From: Jidongwangia harbinensis
Lineage (GTDB): Bacteria; Actinomycetota; Actinomycetes; Mycobacteriales; Micromonosporaceae
Direction of reading: 5' to 3'
DNA length: 64,000 nucleotides
Assembly: GCF_020216025.1 (NCBI RefSeq)
Contig: NZ_JAIWNC010000001.1
Span: forward strand, 248,001 to 312,000
The notes beneath the pieces were generated by a model, which saw only the letters and a list, made by a program, of their open reading frames with translations, did no database searches and was not told where the DNA came from. The position numbers were made by a program, and so were the translations under genes. Below are positions 1 through 7,097 of the stretch, in pieces (position 1 is the stretch's first letter; the number at the start of each line of letters is the position of its first letter).

Positions 1-159
1 CTCGGGCCGGGCGAGCGCCACCAGGCCGGTGCCGACGTGCACGGCGCCCAGCATGACCAGCATCAGTGCGCCGAGCAGAACCCAGGCGATCCACGCGGTC
101 GCCTCGCTGTGGTCGACACCGGTGTACGACTCACCCGGCGCCGGAGCGCTCTCGGACAT
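1..159 (-). CDS. DUF7144 family membrane protein, 3' part missing
   Basis: Only the first 53 codons lie in the window; the gene runs off the left edge. The visible part has a short polar N-terminus and then a hydrophobic segment (AWIAWVLLGALMLVMLGAVH) followed by GTGLVAL. This matches the start of two full-length DUF7144 proteins in this window (17107-17580 and 25702-26289). Start ATG at 159 is preceded by GGGAGGGA. It follows the lipoprotein gene at 176-577 by 16 bp on the same strand, so the two probably form one operon driven by the dyad at 612. Function of the family is unknown. Confidence 0.8.
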   Translation of the reverse strand, partial: MSESAPAPGESYTGVDHSEATAWIAWVLLGALMLVMLGAVHVGTGLVALARPE

Positions 160-175
160 GGTGTCCCTCCCGGCC

Positions 176-577
176 TCAGCAGGTCCCCGACATCGCGTCA
201 GCGAGGCCGCGCAGGCTGGTCTGCAGACCCTGCAACGTCGTCCGGACGGCGCTGAGGTTGGCCACGTCGGGCGTCTCCCGGGCCATCGCGACGCTCGCCG
301 AGACCTGGTCGGCGGCCGTGCGTACCGCCTCCACCTCCGGCGCGAACTGCGCCCCGGCGTCGGTCAGCAGCAGGTAGACATCGGTCTTCAGCTGCTGCAG
401 GTGCGCCTTCAGCGGGGCCAGACCGTTCTCCGACACGTTCGTGGTGCGGATCTGGTTCATCGTCGTCTGCACGGCCGCCAGGCTCTCGCACACCGGCGGC
501 TGGTCCGTGCTGCAACCGCCGATCGCGAGCGTCGCCGCGGCCGTCCCGGCGGCGATCAACATGGGCATCCGTCTCAT
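176..577 (-). CDS. Small predicted lipoprotein
   Basis: A 133-residue protein beginning MRRMPMLIAAGTAAATLAIGGC, a basic N-terminus, hydrophobic stretch and lipobox-like IGGC near residue 22, so probably a surface-anchored lipoprotein. The mature part is helical, with heptad-like leucines and few aromatics, and no family I recognise. The start at 577 was chosen because the signal peptide begins there; the open frame continues upstream through the regulatory dyad. It is first in an operon with the DUF7144 gene at the left edge. The dyad at 612-628 lies 34 bp upstream. Confidence 0.75.
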   Translation of the reverse strand: MRRMPMLIAAGTAAATLAIGGCSTDQPPVCESLAAVQTTMNQIRTTNVSENGLAPLKAHLQQLKTDVYLLLTDAGAQFAPEVEAVRTAADQVSASVAMARETPDVANLSAVRTTLQGLQTSLRGLADAMSGTC

Positions 578-611
578 GGGCCGAGCCTCATTTCTGTGTG
601 CGGCCGGTGCG

Positions 612-628
612 TCATCTGGCGGGGATGA
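612..628. promoter_or_regulatory. Island dyad site 1 (TCATCTGGCGGGGATGA)
   Basis: 6-5-6 inverted repeat TCATCT-N5-GGATGA, 34 bp upstream of the lipoprotein start at 577 (minus strand). One of 21 related sites in this window. Confidence 0.75.
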
Positions 629-642
629 AACACCGGGAAAGG

Positions 643-676
643 GGGATGCCGGCCCGCCCACACGGGCCGGCATCCC
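643..676. terminator. 14-bp perfect stem, 6-nt loop
   Basis: GGGATGCCGGCCCG pairs with CGGGCCGGCATCCC across loop CCCACA. It lies 100 bp beyond the stop of the leftward DUF1269 gene (776) and before the promoter of the lipoprotein operon, the right place for a rho-independent-type terminator; there is no U-tract, as is common in actinobacteria. Confidence 0.7.
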
Positions 677-681
677 ATGGG

Positions 682-709
682 TGCCGGCCCGTCACCACTC
701 GGGCCGGCA
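682..709. terminator. Second hairpin, 10-bp stem, 8-nt loop
   Basis: TGCCGGCCCG pairs with CGGGCCGGCA. It repeats the arm sequence of the neighbouring hairpin at 643-676, so the leftward DUF1269 gene ends in a tandem double hairpin. Confidence 0.55.
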
Positions 710-775
710 TCCCCTAGGAATCCGGCTGCCCGTCCCCAGGTCCTCGCCGGAGACCGGGCGGGCGCCGGATCGGTC

Positions 776-1315
776 TCACGGGGCGGTCGAGGCCGACGAG
801 GTCGCCACCGGGTCCGCCTGGGCACCGTCGGCGTCGCCGTGCAGCGCCTCCTGCAGTTCCGCCTCGGTCTCCTTGGGGAGCGAGGACTTGAGCACCGTGC
901 CGCCGAACTGCGCAAGTCCCTCGACCGCCTTGTCCGGGGTGACGTGCTCGACCACGAGGAACAGCGCGGACGTGCCCGGCTCGAGCATGTCGCGGACCTG
1001 GGCCTGGAACTCCTTGTTGATCGCACCCTTGGTCATCTTGCCCATCAGGGCTCCGAGCCCCGCACCGACCGCCATGCCGAGGAACGGGATGAAGAAGAGC
1101 ACGCCGAACAGCAGGCCCCAGAACATGCCCCAGGTCGCGCCGCCGCCCACCTCGTGATGGTTGGTGGTGACGTGGAACTTGCCCTCCCGGTCGCGGATGA
1201 TGGCCGCGATGGCGTCGGGCTGGATGATCAGATCCTTGGCGAGACGTTGTGCCTCCAGCGACGCAGCCGTCGCGGTGGTCTCGTCGGGGTAACCGATGGC
1301 GACGAGTGTTGCCAT
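776..1315 (-). CDS. DUF1269 family protein
   Basis: 179 residues. An N-terminal alpha/beta region (MATLVAIGYPDETTATAA...) is followed by a glycine-rich hydrophobic hairpin at about 60-95 (WGMFWGLLFGVLFFIPFLGMAVGAGLG) and then a second soluble half ending GTSALFLVVEHVTPDKA. This is the DUF1269 layout: a soluble domain interrupted by a membrane-like glycine hairpin. A paralog lies at 14579-15067. Function is unknown; the family is often found with general stress genes. Its dyad (1405) is 89 bp upstream in a divergent promoter shared with the DUF6325 gene at 1532. A double hairpin follows the stop. Confidence 0.9.
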   Translation of the reverse strand: MATLVAIGYPDETTATAASLEAQRLAKDLIIQPDAIAAIIRDREGKFHVTTNHHEVGGGATWGMFWGLLFGVLFFIPFLGMAVGAGLGALMGKMTKGAINKEFQAQVRDMLEPGTSALFLVVEHVTPDKAVEGLAQFGGTVLKSSLPKETEAELQEALHGDADGAQADPVATSSASTAP

Positions 1316-1404
1316 GATTCGTACACATCCCTTCGCTGATCTGCCCCGCCGGTTTCGCGTCTCCGGCGTCCGACCCAGTCAGCCACGGCGGCCGGACCCC
1401 AGCC

Positions 1405-1421
1405 TCATTCCCGGCGAATGA
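1405..1421. promoter_or_regulatory. Island dyad site 2 (TCATTCCCGGCGAATGA)
   Basis: Perfect 6-5-6 inverted repeat TCATTC-N5-GAATGA, 89 bp upstream of the leftward DUF1269 gene (start 1315). Confidence 0.8.
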
Positions 1422-1426
1422 AGCTG

Positions 1427-1442
1427 GGTCCGGCGCCGGACC
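1427..1442. repeat. Perfect 16-bp palindrome in a divergent promoter
   Basis: GGTCCGGCGCCGGACC, immediately followed by a second partial copy (CGGCGCCGGACCGG), sits between dyad sites 2 and 3. It may separate the two promoters or be a second operator; GC-rich palindromes also arise by chance in such DNA. Confidence 0.5.
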
Positions 1443-1457
1443 GGCGCCGGACCGGTG

Positions 1458-1474
1458 TCACCCCCACCGGATGA
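1458..1474. promoter_or_regulatory. Island dyad site 3 (TCACCCCCACCGGATGA)
   Basis: 6-5-6 dyad TCACCC-N5-GGATGA, 57 bp upstream of the rightward gene at 1532. Confidence 0.75.
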
Positions 1475-1531
1475 GGTGCACCGCCGGGGCCCGGCCCAGG
1501 ATCGGAACCGGGCTACAGGAAGGAGTGGCAG

Positions 1532-2071
1532 ATGGCCATCGGTCCGGTCCAACTCATCGTGCTGGGCTTCGATCGTCCGGACTTCCACGGCGAGGTCATC
1601 GCGGAGCTGGAAAGGCTCCGCAGCACCGACACCGTTCGGGTGATCGACGCGCTCGCCGTCTACAAGACCGCTCGCGGTGACGTCGAGGTCGAGCACCTGA
1701 GCAATCTCTCCGTGCCGGAGGCGGTGGAGCTGGGCACCAAGATCGGCGCGCTGATCGGGCTCGGCATCGACGGCGAGCCCGGCATGGAGGCCGGCGCCGT
1801 CGCCGGTGCGCAGGCCGCCACCGCGGGGACGAGAGCGTTCACCGACGAGGACGCCTGGGACATTCTCGCCGACATCCCCGACGACTCCGCCGCGGCGCTC
1901 CTGCTCATCGAACACCACTGGGCCGTGCCGCTGCGCGACGCCATCGCCCGCGCGGGCGGCTACCGGATCAGCGACGGTTTCATCAGTCCGTTCGATCTGG
2001 TCGCCATCGGCATGGCCACGGCGGCGGAGGCCAAGGAACTGCACGACCTGGAGACGGCGGCGGCCCGCTAG
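1532..2071 (+). CDS. DUF6325 family protein
   Basis: 179 residues beginning MAIGPVQLIVLGFDRPDFHGEVIAELERL, then VRVIDALAVYKTARGDVE. This is a repeated alpha/beta pattern typical of DUF6325 proteins, soluble relatives of DUF1269, with a glycine/alanine-rich centre (residues about 70-92) replacing the membrane hairpin and a second half with SAAALLLIEHHWAVPLRDAI. Biochemical role unknown; inferred to act in the same stress response as its divergent DUF1269 neighbour. RBS AGGAAGGAG precedes the ATG. A short arginine-rich ORF follows 33 bp downstream. Confidence 0.85.
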   Translation: MAIGPVQLIVLGFDRPDFHGEVIAELERLRSTDTVRVIDALAVYKTARGDVEVEHLSNLSVPEAVELGTKIGALIGLGIDGEPGMEAGAVAGAQAATAGTRAFTDEDAWDILADIPDDSAAALLLIEHHWAVPLRDAIARAGGYRISDGFISPFDLVAIGMATAAEAKELHDLETAAAR

Positions 2072-2104
2072 CGGACCGCCGCGGGCACGCAGGGAGGTGA
2101 GGAC

Positions 2105-2182
2105 ATGTTCGGATCCCGCCGGGTGGCACGGCGCACGGCACGGCGCACGGCACGGCGCGTGTCACGGCGCCGCCGGCGCTGA
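2105..2182 (+). CDS. 25-residue arginine-rich small protein
   Basis: A short ORF with an excellent RBS (GGGAGGTGAGGAC before ATG). Its product has twelve arginines and is built on a 12-bp tandem repeat (VARR-TARR-TARR-VSRR). It is cotranscribed with the DUF6325 gene by position and is closed by a strong hairpin at 2200-2227. I recognise no family. It could be a nucleic-acid- or polyphosphate-binding peptide, a leader, or a fortuitous ORF; the RBS and the terminator just after it argue for a real gene. Confidence 0.5.
   Translation: MFGSRRVARRTARRTARRVSRRRRR
2125..2160 (+). repeat. 12-bp tandem repeat, three copies
   Basis: GGCACGGCGCAC at 2125-2136 and 2137-2148, with a third copy (2149-2160) changed at its last two bases. 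It is in frame inside the small ORF and encodes the ARRT-type repeats. Confidence 0.85.
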
Positions 2183-2199
2183 GCCGGTGTCACAGGGAT

Positions 2200-2227
2200 G
2201 CAGCCGGGGCGAGTTCGCCCCGGCTGC
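2200..2227 (+). terminator. 11-bp perfect stem-loop
   Basis: GCAGCCGGGGC pairs with GCCCCGGCTGC across GAGTTC. It closes the DUF6325/small-ORF unit, upstream of the dyad for the next operon. Confidence 0.8.
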
Positions 2228-2254
2228 GTCCGCGTGTCCGGCGCGGGGCGCCTT

Positions 2255-2271
2255 TCACCCGCAGCGGGTGG
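2255..2271. promoter_or_regulatory. Island dyad site 4 (TCACCCGCAGCGGGTGG)
   Basis: TCACCC-N5-GGGTGG, one mismatch from perfect symmetry, 34 bp upstream of the ATG at 2306. Confidence 0.7.
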
Positions 2272-2305
2272 CGCGCCGGCCGGCCCGGCGGGGCACGGTG
2301 ACGAC

Positions 2306-2845
2306 ATGACTGCCACCGACCCACAAGCCGCATCCCTGTCCACCCCGGCCGGTCCGGCGCGCCCCGCGGTCGTGCGGTGGGCGGACACCGTGCTGGGCGC
2401 CGCGTTCGCGGCCGAGGACACCACGTCGGATCTGGTCACCGGGCTGCGCCGGGCCGCGGCACGGCACCGGCGGCGCGTCGCCGGGCTGGCCGACCGGGGC
2501 GCCGCGGAACGCGCGCGCTGGCGGCAACGGGCCGAGCGGACCGCCGACGACGCGGTGGTCACGGTCGCCACCTCGCCGGTCCTCGACCGCGTGGTGGACC
2601 ACCAGCTGGAACGGATCCTCCGGCCGGTGGTGCGGGCCGTCCTCGACGACGTCCTGCTGTTGCTGGAGAAGGAACCCGAGCGGATCCAGGCGCTCATCCG
2701 CGGGCAGCGCGAGAGCATGGTCGACGAACTGGTCGGACGGCTGCGGGCCGGCGCGGACGCCGGCGACACCGCGGTCGAAGGGCTGGCCGTCCGGGTGTTC
2801 CGGCGGGGTCCCCGCCGGACCCCGGCACCGCCTCCCGAGCTGTGA
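2306..2845 (+). CDS. Conserved hypothetical protein upstream of RDD protein
   Basis: 179 residues, arginine- and alanine-rich, helical, no membrane span and no signal peptide. The centre (about 85-120, TSPVLDRVVDHQLERILRPVVRAVLDDVLLLLEKEPERIQALI) looks like amphipathic helices. The ATG at 2306 was chosen because the upstream in-frame starts would run through the terminator and dyad. Its stop overlaps the GTG of the RDD gene by 4 bp (GTGA), so the two are translationally coupled and may act as partners at the membrane. No family recognised. Confidence 0.7.
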   Translation: MTATDPQAASLSTPAGPARPAVVRWADTVLGAAFAAEDTTSDLVTGLRRAAARHRRRVAGLADRGAAERARWRQRAERTADDAVVTVATSPVLDRVVDHQLERILRPVVRAVLDDVLLLLEKEPERIQALIRGQRESMVDELVGRLRAGADAGDTAVEGLAVRVFRRGPRRTPAPPPEL

Positions 2846-3300
2846 GCGCCCCGGCGCAGCGGACGTACGCCGGGCCGGTCACCCGGACGGTCGCGTACCT
2901 GATCGACGCGTTCCTGGTCACCGCCCTGTTCACCGCCGGCACCGCGATCGCCAGCCTGATCACCCTGGTTGTCGGAGCGCGGGTGCACGACCTGGCGCTC
3001 GCCGCCGCGTCGGCCGGGCTGGTGGTGCTGCCCGCCCTGTTCGCGACGTACTGCGCGCTGTTCTGGACGCTCGCCGGCCGGACCCCGGGCATGGCGGTAC
3101 TGGGCCTGCGGGTGGTCGCCGCGCGCCCGCGCCGGCTGACCTGGCCGGCGGCACTGCTGCGCGGCCTGGTGCTGGCCTACTTCCCGGTGGGAGCGGTCTG
3201 GGCCCTGGTGGACCGGCGGCACCAGGCGGTACACGACAAGGTGGCCCGGACCGTGCTGATCCGGGTCCGGGCCCACCGCGACGGCGACCGCCGGTTCTGA
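2842..3300 (+). CDS. RDD family membrane protein
   Basis: 152 residues. The N-terminal motif TRTVAYLIDAFLVTALF carries the R...D pair that names the RDD family; later comes TPGMAVLGLRVV with its conserved G-L-R, followed by RGLVLAYFPVGAVWALVDRRHQAVHDKVARTVLI, the usual C-terminal H-D-x-x-A-x-T-V pattern. Three to four membrane spans. RDD proteins are small inner-membrane proteins of mostly unknown role, some linked to ion transport. Start GTG at 2842 overlaps the preceding stop. Confidence 0.9.
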   Translation: MSAPAQRTYAGPVTRTVAYLIDAFLVTALFTAGTAIASLITLVVGARVHDLALAAASAGLVVLPALFATYCALFWTLAGRTPGMAVLGLRVVAARPRRLTWPAALLRGLVLAYFPVGAVWALVDRRHQAVHDKVARTVLIRVRAHRDGDRRF

Positions 3301-3309
3301 GCGCCCACC

Positions 3310-3326
3310 TCACCTTGGCGGGGTGA
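3310..3326. promoter_or_regulatory. Island dyad site 5 (TCACCTTGGCGGGGTGA)
   Basis: TCACCT-N5-GGGTGA, 90 bp upstream of the M48 peptidase start at 3417. Confidence 0.7.
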
Positions 3327-3416
3327 GGCGACACCCGGCGCGGTGGCGCACGCTCGGCGGCAGCACGGCATTCCGGCCGTGCGCCCCCGCGGCAGGAACG
3401 AACGAGGAGGATCGCT

Positions 3417-4283
3417 GTGTCGAAGTCCACGCGGCACCCCGCCACCCCCGCCGGCCGGCTACGGCACCCCGCCGAGCTGCCGTTCTTCATCTTCATGGTG
3501 GTACTCAACGTGCTCATCATCGTCGCGATCGTGCAGGCCGCCGTGATGCTTCCGGGCCTGCCCGAGCGGTTCCACGACACCGGCTGGGCCACCGCGGTAC
3601 GCAGTGCCCTGATCGGCCTGCTGCTCCTGGTCCCGACGCTGATCGTGGTACGCGAGACGCAGCGGGCGTCGATCCGCGGCACCGCGGTCGAGCTGTCCCC
3701 GCGCCAGTACCCGGAGCTGTACCGCACGGCGGACGAGTTCGCCCAGCGTCTCGGGCTCCGCCGGCGGCCGCAGATCTATCTGGGCAACGGCAACGGGGCG
3801 CTGAACGCGTTCGCGGCACAGGCCACCGGCCACGACTACGTCGTGCTGTCCAACGAGCTCTTCGTGAACCTGTACCACGGCAACCGGGACGGCCTGCGGT
3901 TCATCCTGGGACACGAACTGGGCCACATCCGGCTGCACCACGTGTCGCTGTGGTACCAGCTGGCGGTGGCCTACTCGGAACGGATCCCGCTGCTCGGCCC
4001 GGCCCTGTCACGGCTGCGGGAGTACTCCTGCGACCGGCACGGCGCCCATCTGGCGCCGCTGGGCATGACCGGCCTCGTGCTGCTGGCGTCGGGCCGCCAC
4101 ACCGAGCACGTCGTCGACGTGGACGAGCTGGTCCGGCAGGGCCGGTCGCTGCACGGCTTCTGGGTGGGGCTGGCCCAGCTGCCGCGCTCGCACCCGTTCA
4201 CCGTCCGCCGGCTGGAACGCCTGTACCGCCTCGGGCTGTTCCACGCGCGGCTGCGCGAGGCCGAGACGGAGACGCCGGTCTGA
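3417..4283 (+). CDS. M48 family membrane metallopeptidase
   Basis: 288 residues. Two hydrophobic spans near residues 21-45 and 62-79 anchor it. The zinc site HELGH is at 166-170 (FILGHELGHIRLHH), and the third ligand is the glutamate in LREYSCDRHGA near 202. This is the HtpX/Oma1-type M48 layout, used for membrane protein quality control. GTG start at 3417 is chosen for its RBS (GAGGAGGATCGCT). It is a single-gene unit with its own dyad, convergent with the DUF2252 gene 14 bp away. Substrate unknown; the regulatory site links it to the stress set. Confidence 0.9.
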   Translation: MSKSTRHPATPAGRLRHPAELPFFIFMVVLNVLIIVAIVQAAVMLPGLPERFHDTGWATAVRSALIGLLLLVPTLIVVRETQRASIRGTAVELSPRQYPELYRTADEFAQRLGLRRRPQIYLGNGNGALNAFAAQATGHDYVVLSNELFVNLYHGNRDGLRFILGHELGHIRLHHVSLWYQLAVAYSERIPLLGPALSRLREYSCDRHGAHLAPLGMTGLVLLASGRHTEHVVDVDELVRQGRSLHGFWVGLAQLPRSHPFTVRRLERLYRLGLFHARLREAETETPV

Positions 4284-4297
4284 GCCGGAACCCGCCC

Positions 4298-5740
4298 TCA
4301 CACGCCGTCCCGGAACGGGATCCGGCCGGAACGCGCCGCGGCCGCCAGCAGGCCGTGGTCGCGCTCGTTGCGGTCCGCGTAACGCTCGGCGAACTCGACC
4401 ATCACCCGGTCGAACTTGTCGCTGCCGCCGAGGTATCCGGCGATCGCCATCCGGTCACCGGTGCGGGCGTGCGCCCGGGCGAGCGTCCAGCCGCAGAGGG
4501 CGGCGTACACCCGCATCGCCTCCGGGTCCATCGTCTCGACGACCGCCGAGCCCTTCCAGTCGCGCAACTGCCGCACGTAGAAGTCGCGCCGCCGGCCGTC
4601 GAAGCCGGCGGCCCGGTGCCAGCCCAGGAAGATGTCGCCGGTGGCCTGCATCAGCCGTTGCCCGGACACCACCCGTTCGCCCTCGCTGTGCCACTCGGCC
4701 TCCGGCCGGTCCGGAACGTGCCCGGCCAGGACGGACGGCGGCGCCTCCTTCACCTGCAGCAGCAACGGATCGTTCTCGTCCCGGCCGCTGAGCAGGACCA
4801 CCCAGCACCGGGTACCGACGCTGCCCACGCCGACGACCTTGCGGGCCAGGTCCACGAACCGGTACGCCTCGAACAGCCGCCGCCGGTCCGGGGCCAGGGT
4901 GCCGGCGTAACCGGCGAGCAGCCCGCAGACCCGGTTCTCCAGATCCGTGCGGCCGCTGTCGGGCAGCAGATCCTGCACCGGGACCAGCAGCGGTGGGTCC
5001 GCGGCGAGCCGTCGCCGGCCGTCCACCAGCGCCGTCAGCTTGCGGAACGCGTGCACGCTGTCGTGGGTGCGCGCCTTGGCCTGGGCCGCGGCGAAGCGCT
5101 TCCGCCGGGCCCCGCTGAGCTGGTCCTTGAGCAGCGCGTTGACCTCTTCCATGTCGGCGCGGGCGTACCAGACGTCGACGTGCCCCAGGTCGGCGAAGCG
5201 GCGCATCGCCTGCCGGTAGCGGCCGGCCGCGGCGAGCACCACCCCGGCCCGTTCGCGGCGCCGGAAGCCGTTGCCGCGACCGGCCACGGCGAGGCTCGCC
5301 ACCAGGCGCTTCAGGTCCCACTCCCACGGGCCCGGATGGGTCTCGTCGAAGTCGTTGACGTCGAAGACGAGCCGCCGCTCCGGCGAGCCGAACACGCCGA
5401 AGTTGCTCAGGTGCGCGTCCCCGCAGAGTTGACAGGTCAACCCGGAGGTGGGGGTACGCCCGAGGTCCGCGGCCATCACCGCGGCGGCGCCCCGGAAGAA
5501 CGCGAACTCCGACACCAGCATCCGGCCGTAGCGGATCGGCACCAGCTCGGGCAGCCGGGTCGCGGACTGCGCGACGAGCACCTCGACCGGATTCGGCCGA
5601 TCACCGTCCGCCGGCACGCTCACGTGGGATTCGAACGGTACCCGGGCGCGGGCGGCCCGCCCGGCGGCCCGCCGGGCAGCCGGGGCCGCGGACGGCGAGG
5701 CCGTCGTGCCGGTGCTCTCGTTCGCGGTCCGAACTGCCAT
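4298..5740 (-). CDS. DUF2252 family protein, kinase-like fold
   Basis: 480 residues. An alanine-rich N-terminal 50 residues is followed by the DUF2252 core: CQLCGDAHLSNFG near 120 and VFDVNDFDETHPGPWEWDLKRLVAS near 145. These resemble the catalytic GDxHxxN and metal-binding DFD of aminoglycoside-kinase-like enzymes, so a small-molecule phosphotransferase is plausible; the substrate is unknown. Start ATG at 5740 is fixed by AGGAGGTGTGCC; the frame is open further upstream without an RBS. A degenerate dyad lies 74 bp upstream, next to the better one serving the divergent ppk2. Confidence 0.9.
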   Translation of the reverse strand: MAVRTANESTGTTASPSAAPAARRAAGRAARARVPFESHVSVPADGDRPNPVEVLVAQSATRLPELVPIRYGRMLVSEFAFFRGAAAVMAADLGRTPTSGLTCQLCGDAHLSNFGVFGSPERRLVFDVNDFDETHPGPWEWDLKRLVASLAVAGRGNGFRRRERAGVVLAAAGRYRQAMRRFADLGHVDVWYARADMEEVNALLKDQLSGARRKRFAAAQAKARTHDSVHAFRKLTALVDGRRRLAADPPLLVPVQDLLPDSGRTDLENRVCGLLAGYAGTLAPDRRRLFEAYRFVDLARKVVGVGSVGTRCWVVLLSGRDENDPLLLQVKEAPPSVLAGHVPDRPEAEWHSEGERVVSGQRLMQATGDIFLGWHRAAGFDGRRRDFYVRQLRDWKGSAVVETMDPEAMRVYAALCGWTLARAHARTGDRMAIAGYLGGSDKFDRVMVEFAERYADRNERDHGLLAAAARSGRIPFRDGV

Positions 5741-5814
5741 GGCACACCTCCTGCGGAGGCCGGCCAACTCCGGCCCTCGGGTGCCACCAGACACCGGCAC
5801 CGGGCCACGGCGCA

Positions 5815-5831
5815 CCATCCGTCGGGGACGA
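5815..5831. promoter_or_regulatory. Island dyad site 6, degenerate (CCATCCGTCGGGGACGA)
   Basis: CCATCC-N5-GGACGA, one mismatch per half-site, 74 bp upstream of the DUF2252 start at 5740. Confidence 0.45.
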
Positions 5832-5857
5832 ACCCGCCGGCGCCGGATCGGGGAACG

Positions 5858-5874
5858 TCACTCACCGGGGATGA
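5858..5874. promoter_or_regulatory. Island dyad site 7 (TCACTCACCGGGGATGA)
   Basis: TCACTC-N5-GGATGA, 57 bp upstream of ppk2 at 5932; the same distance as site 3 from its gene. Confidence 0.75.
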
Positions 5875-5931
5875 GTCCCCGCGACCCGATCGGGACAAGG
5901 CTCATGGGAGGCGGTACGAAGGAGGACCAGG

Positions 5932-6807
5932 ATGGCGGCGTCACCACCCCCGGTGGACATTGCGGTGGCGTACCAGGAGGCGATGCGGGAGCTCGCCGCC
6001 CTACGGCGCGAGCGGGCGGTCCTCAACCGCAAGCTGCGATCGGATCGGCATCTGCGCCCGTGGCAGGTGGAGTTGCTCAAGCTCCAGCGCCATCTCGAGG
6101 ATCAGGATCTGCGGATGATCGTGCTCTTCGAGGGACGCGACGCGGCCGGCAAGGGCGGTGCGATCCGCCGGGTCACCCGGTACATGAACGAGAAGCACTA
6201 CCGGGTGGTCGCGCTCGGCCGGCCCACCGAGGAACAACGGTCCCAGTGGTACTTCCAGCGGTACGTGGCGCAGTTCCCGACCGGCGGTGAGATCGTGCTG
6301 TTCGACCGCAGCTGGTACAACCGCGCGATGGTGGAACGGGTCTTCGGCTTCTGCAGCCGCAAGGAGTACCAGGACTTCCTGCGCGGCGTGACCGGGTTCG
6401 AGAAGGACCTGGTACGGCAGGGCACGGTGCTGGTGAAGCTGTACTTCAGCGTCACCAAGGAGACCCAGGCCGACCGCTTCGACCGCCGGATGACCGACCC
6501 GCTACGCCGGTGGAAGCTCAGCGAGATCGACCTACAGGCGCAGAGCCGCTGGGACGACTTCACCGAATGCAAGTACGAGATGCTGTCGCGCACCGGCACG
6601 AAGGCGGCGCCCTGGCTCATCATCCGGGCGAACGACAAGCAGCAGGCCCGTCTGAACGCCATCAAGGTCATCCTCAACGCGGTCGACTACAAGGAGCCGA
6701 ACCCGGACCTGGACTTCGCTCCGGATCCGCGGATCGTCGTCCCGGGCCGGGACGAGATCGCCTTGATGCAAGCCGATTTACGGCGCAACGGCAGGTTCAC
6801 CGGATGA
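5932..6807 (+). CDS. ppk2: Polyphosphate kinase 2 family protein (copy A)
   Basis: 291 residues. PPK2 enzymes move phosphate between polyphosphate and nucleotides in the cytoplasm. Walker A GRDAAGKGG is at about 68-76, Walker B with lid residues IVLFDRSWYN at 121-130, then VERVFGFC and the arginine-rich lid (DRFDRRMTDPLRRWKLSEIDLQA). Single-domain form with about 40 extra residues before the Walker A and a C-terminal tail. First gene of a unit with the small paralogous protein at 6842 and the K+ channel at 7098. Another PPK2 lies at 34902-35753. Direction (NDP or NTP synthesis) cannot be told from sequence alone. Confidence 0.95.
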   Translation: MAASPPPVDIAVAYQEAMRELAALRRERAVLNRKLRSDRHLRPWQVELLKLQRHLEDQDLRMIVLFEGRDAAGKGGAIRRVTRYMNEKHYRVVALGRPTEEQRSQWYFQRYVAQFPTGGEIVLFDRSWYNRAMVERVFGFCSRKEYQDFLRGVTGFEKDLVRQGTVLVKLYFSVTKETQADRFDRRMTDPLRRWKLSEIDLQAQSRWDDFTECKYEMLSRTGTKAAPWLIIRANDKQQARLNAIKVILNAVDYKEPNPDLDFAPDPRIVVPGRDEIALMQADLRRNGRFTG

Positions 6808-6841
6808 CGGTTCGGCCAGCGGCCGCGAGGGAGGAAGCGAC

Positions 6842-7084
6842 ATGCTTGAGGCGTCGTACCAGGTCAGAGTCGCCGGGGTGATCCCGGCGGAGTTGTTGTC
6901 GGAGCTGCACGACCTGACGGTCAGCGTGGAGCCGCCGGAGACGGTGCTGCACGGGTCGCTGCCGGACCAGTCCGCGGTGGTGGGCCTGATCTCCCGCATT
7001 CACGGGCTGGGGCTCCGCCTGATCGAGGTGCGGCGGCTGCCCAACGACGAGGGTCCCGAGACCCTGCTGGATCCGACCCGCTGA
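6842..7084 (+). CDS. Small conserved hypothetical protein (paralog of 22473-22691)
   Basis: 80 residues, RBS GAGGGAGGAAGCGAC before ATG. Pattern Y-x-V-x-V-x-G-x-x-P near the start, TVLHGSLPDQSAVVGLISRIHGLGLRLIEV in the middle. The 72-residue protein at 22473-22691 shows the same order: [11 protein letters not shown], then [29 protein letters not shown]. Both are probably small beta-alpha-beta proteins. It lies between ppk2 and a K+ channel in one operon. No known domain recognised. Confidence 0.75.
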   Translation: MLEASYQVRVAGVIPAELLSELHDLTVSVEPPETVLHGSLPDQSAVVGLISRIHGLGLRLIEVRRLPNDEGPETLLDPTR

Positions 7085-7097
7085 CCGGCCGAGCGGC

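Noticed and set aside
3323..6118. 931-codon open frame over the M48 and DUF2252 genes
   Set aside because: Shadow of genes with clear motifs and ribosome sites; low-complexity product.
6795..6806. TCACCGGATGA at the end of ppk2 as a dyad copy
   Set aside because: It lacks the 5-bp spacer and lies in the last codons of ppk2.
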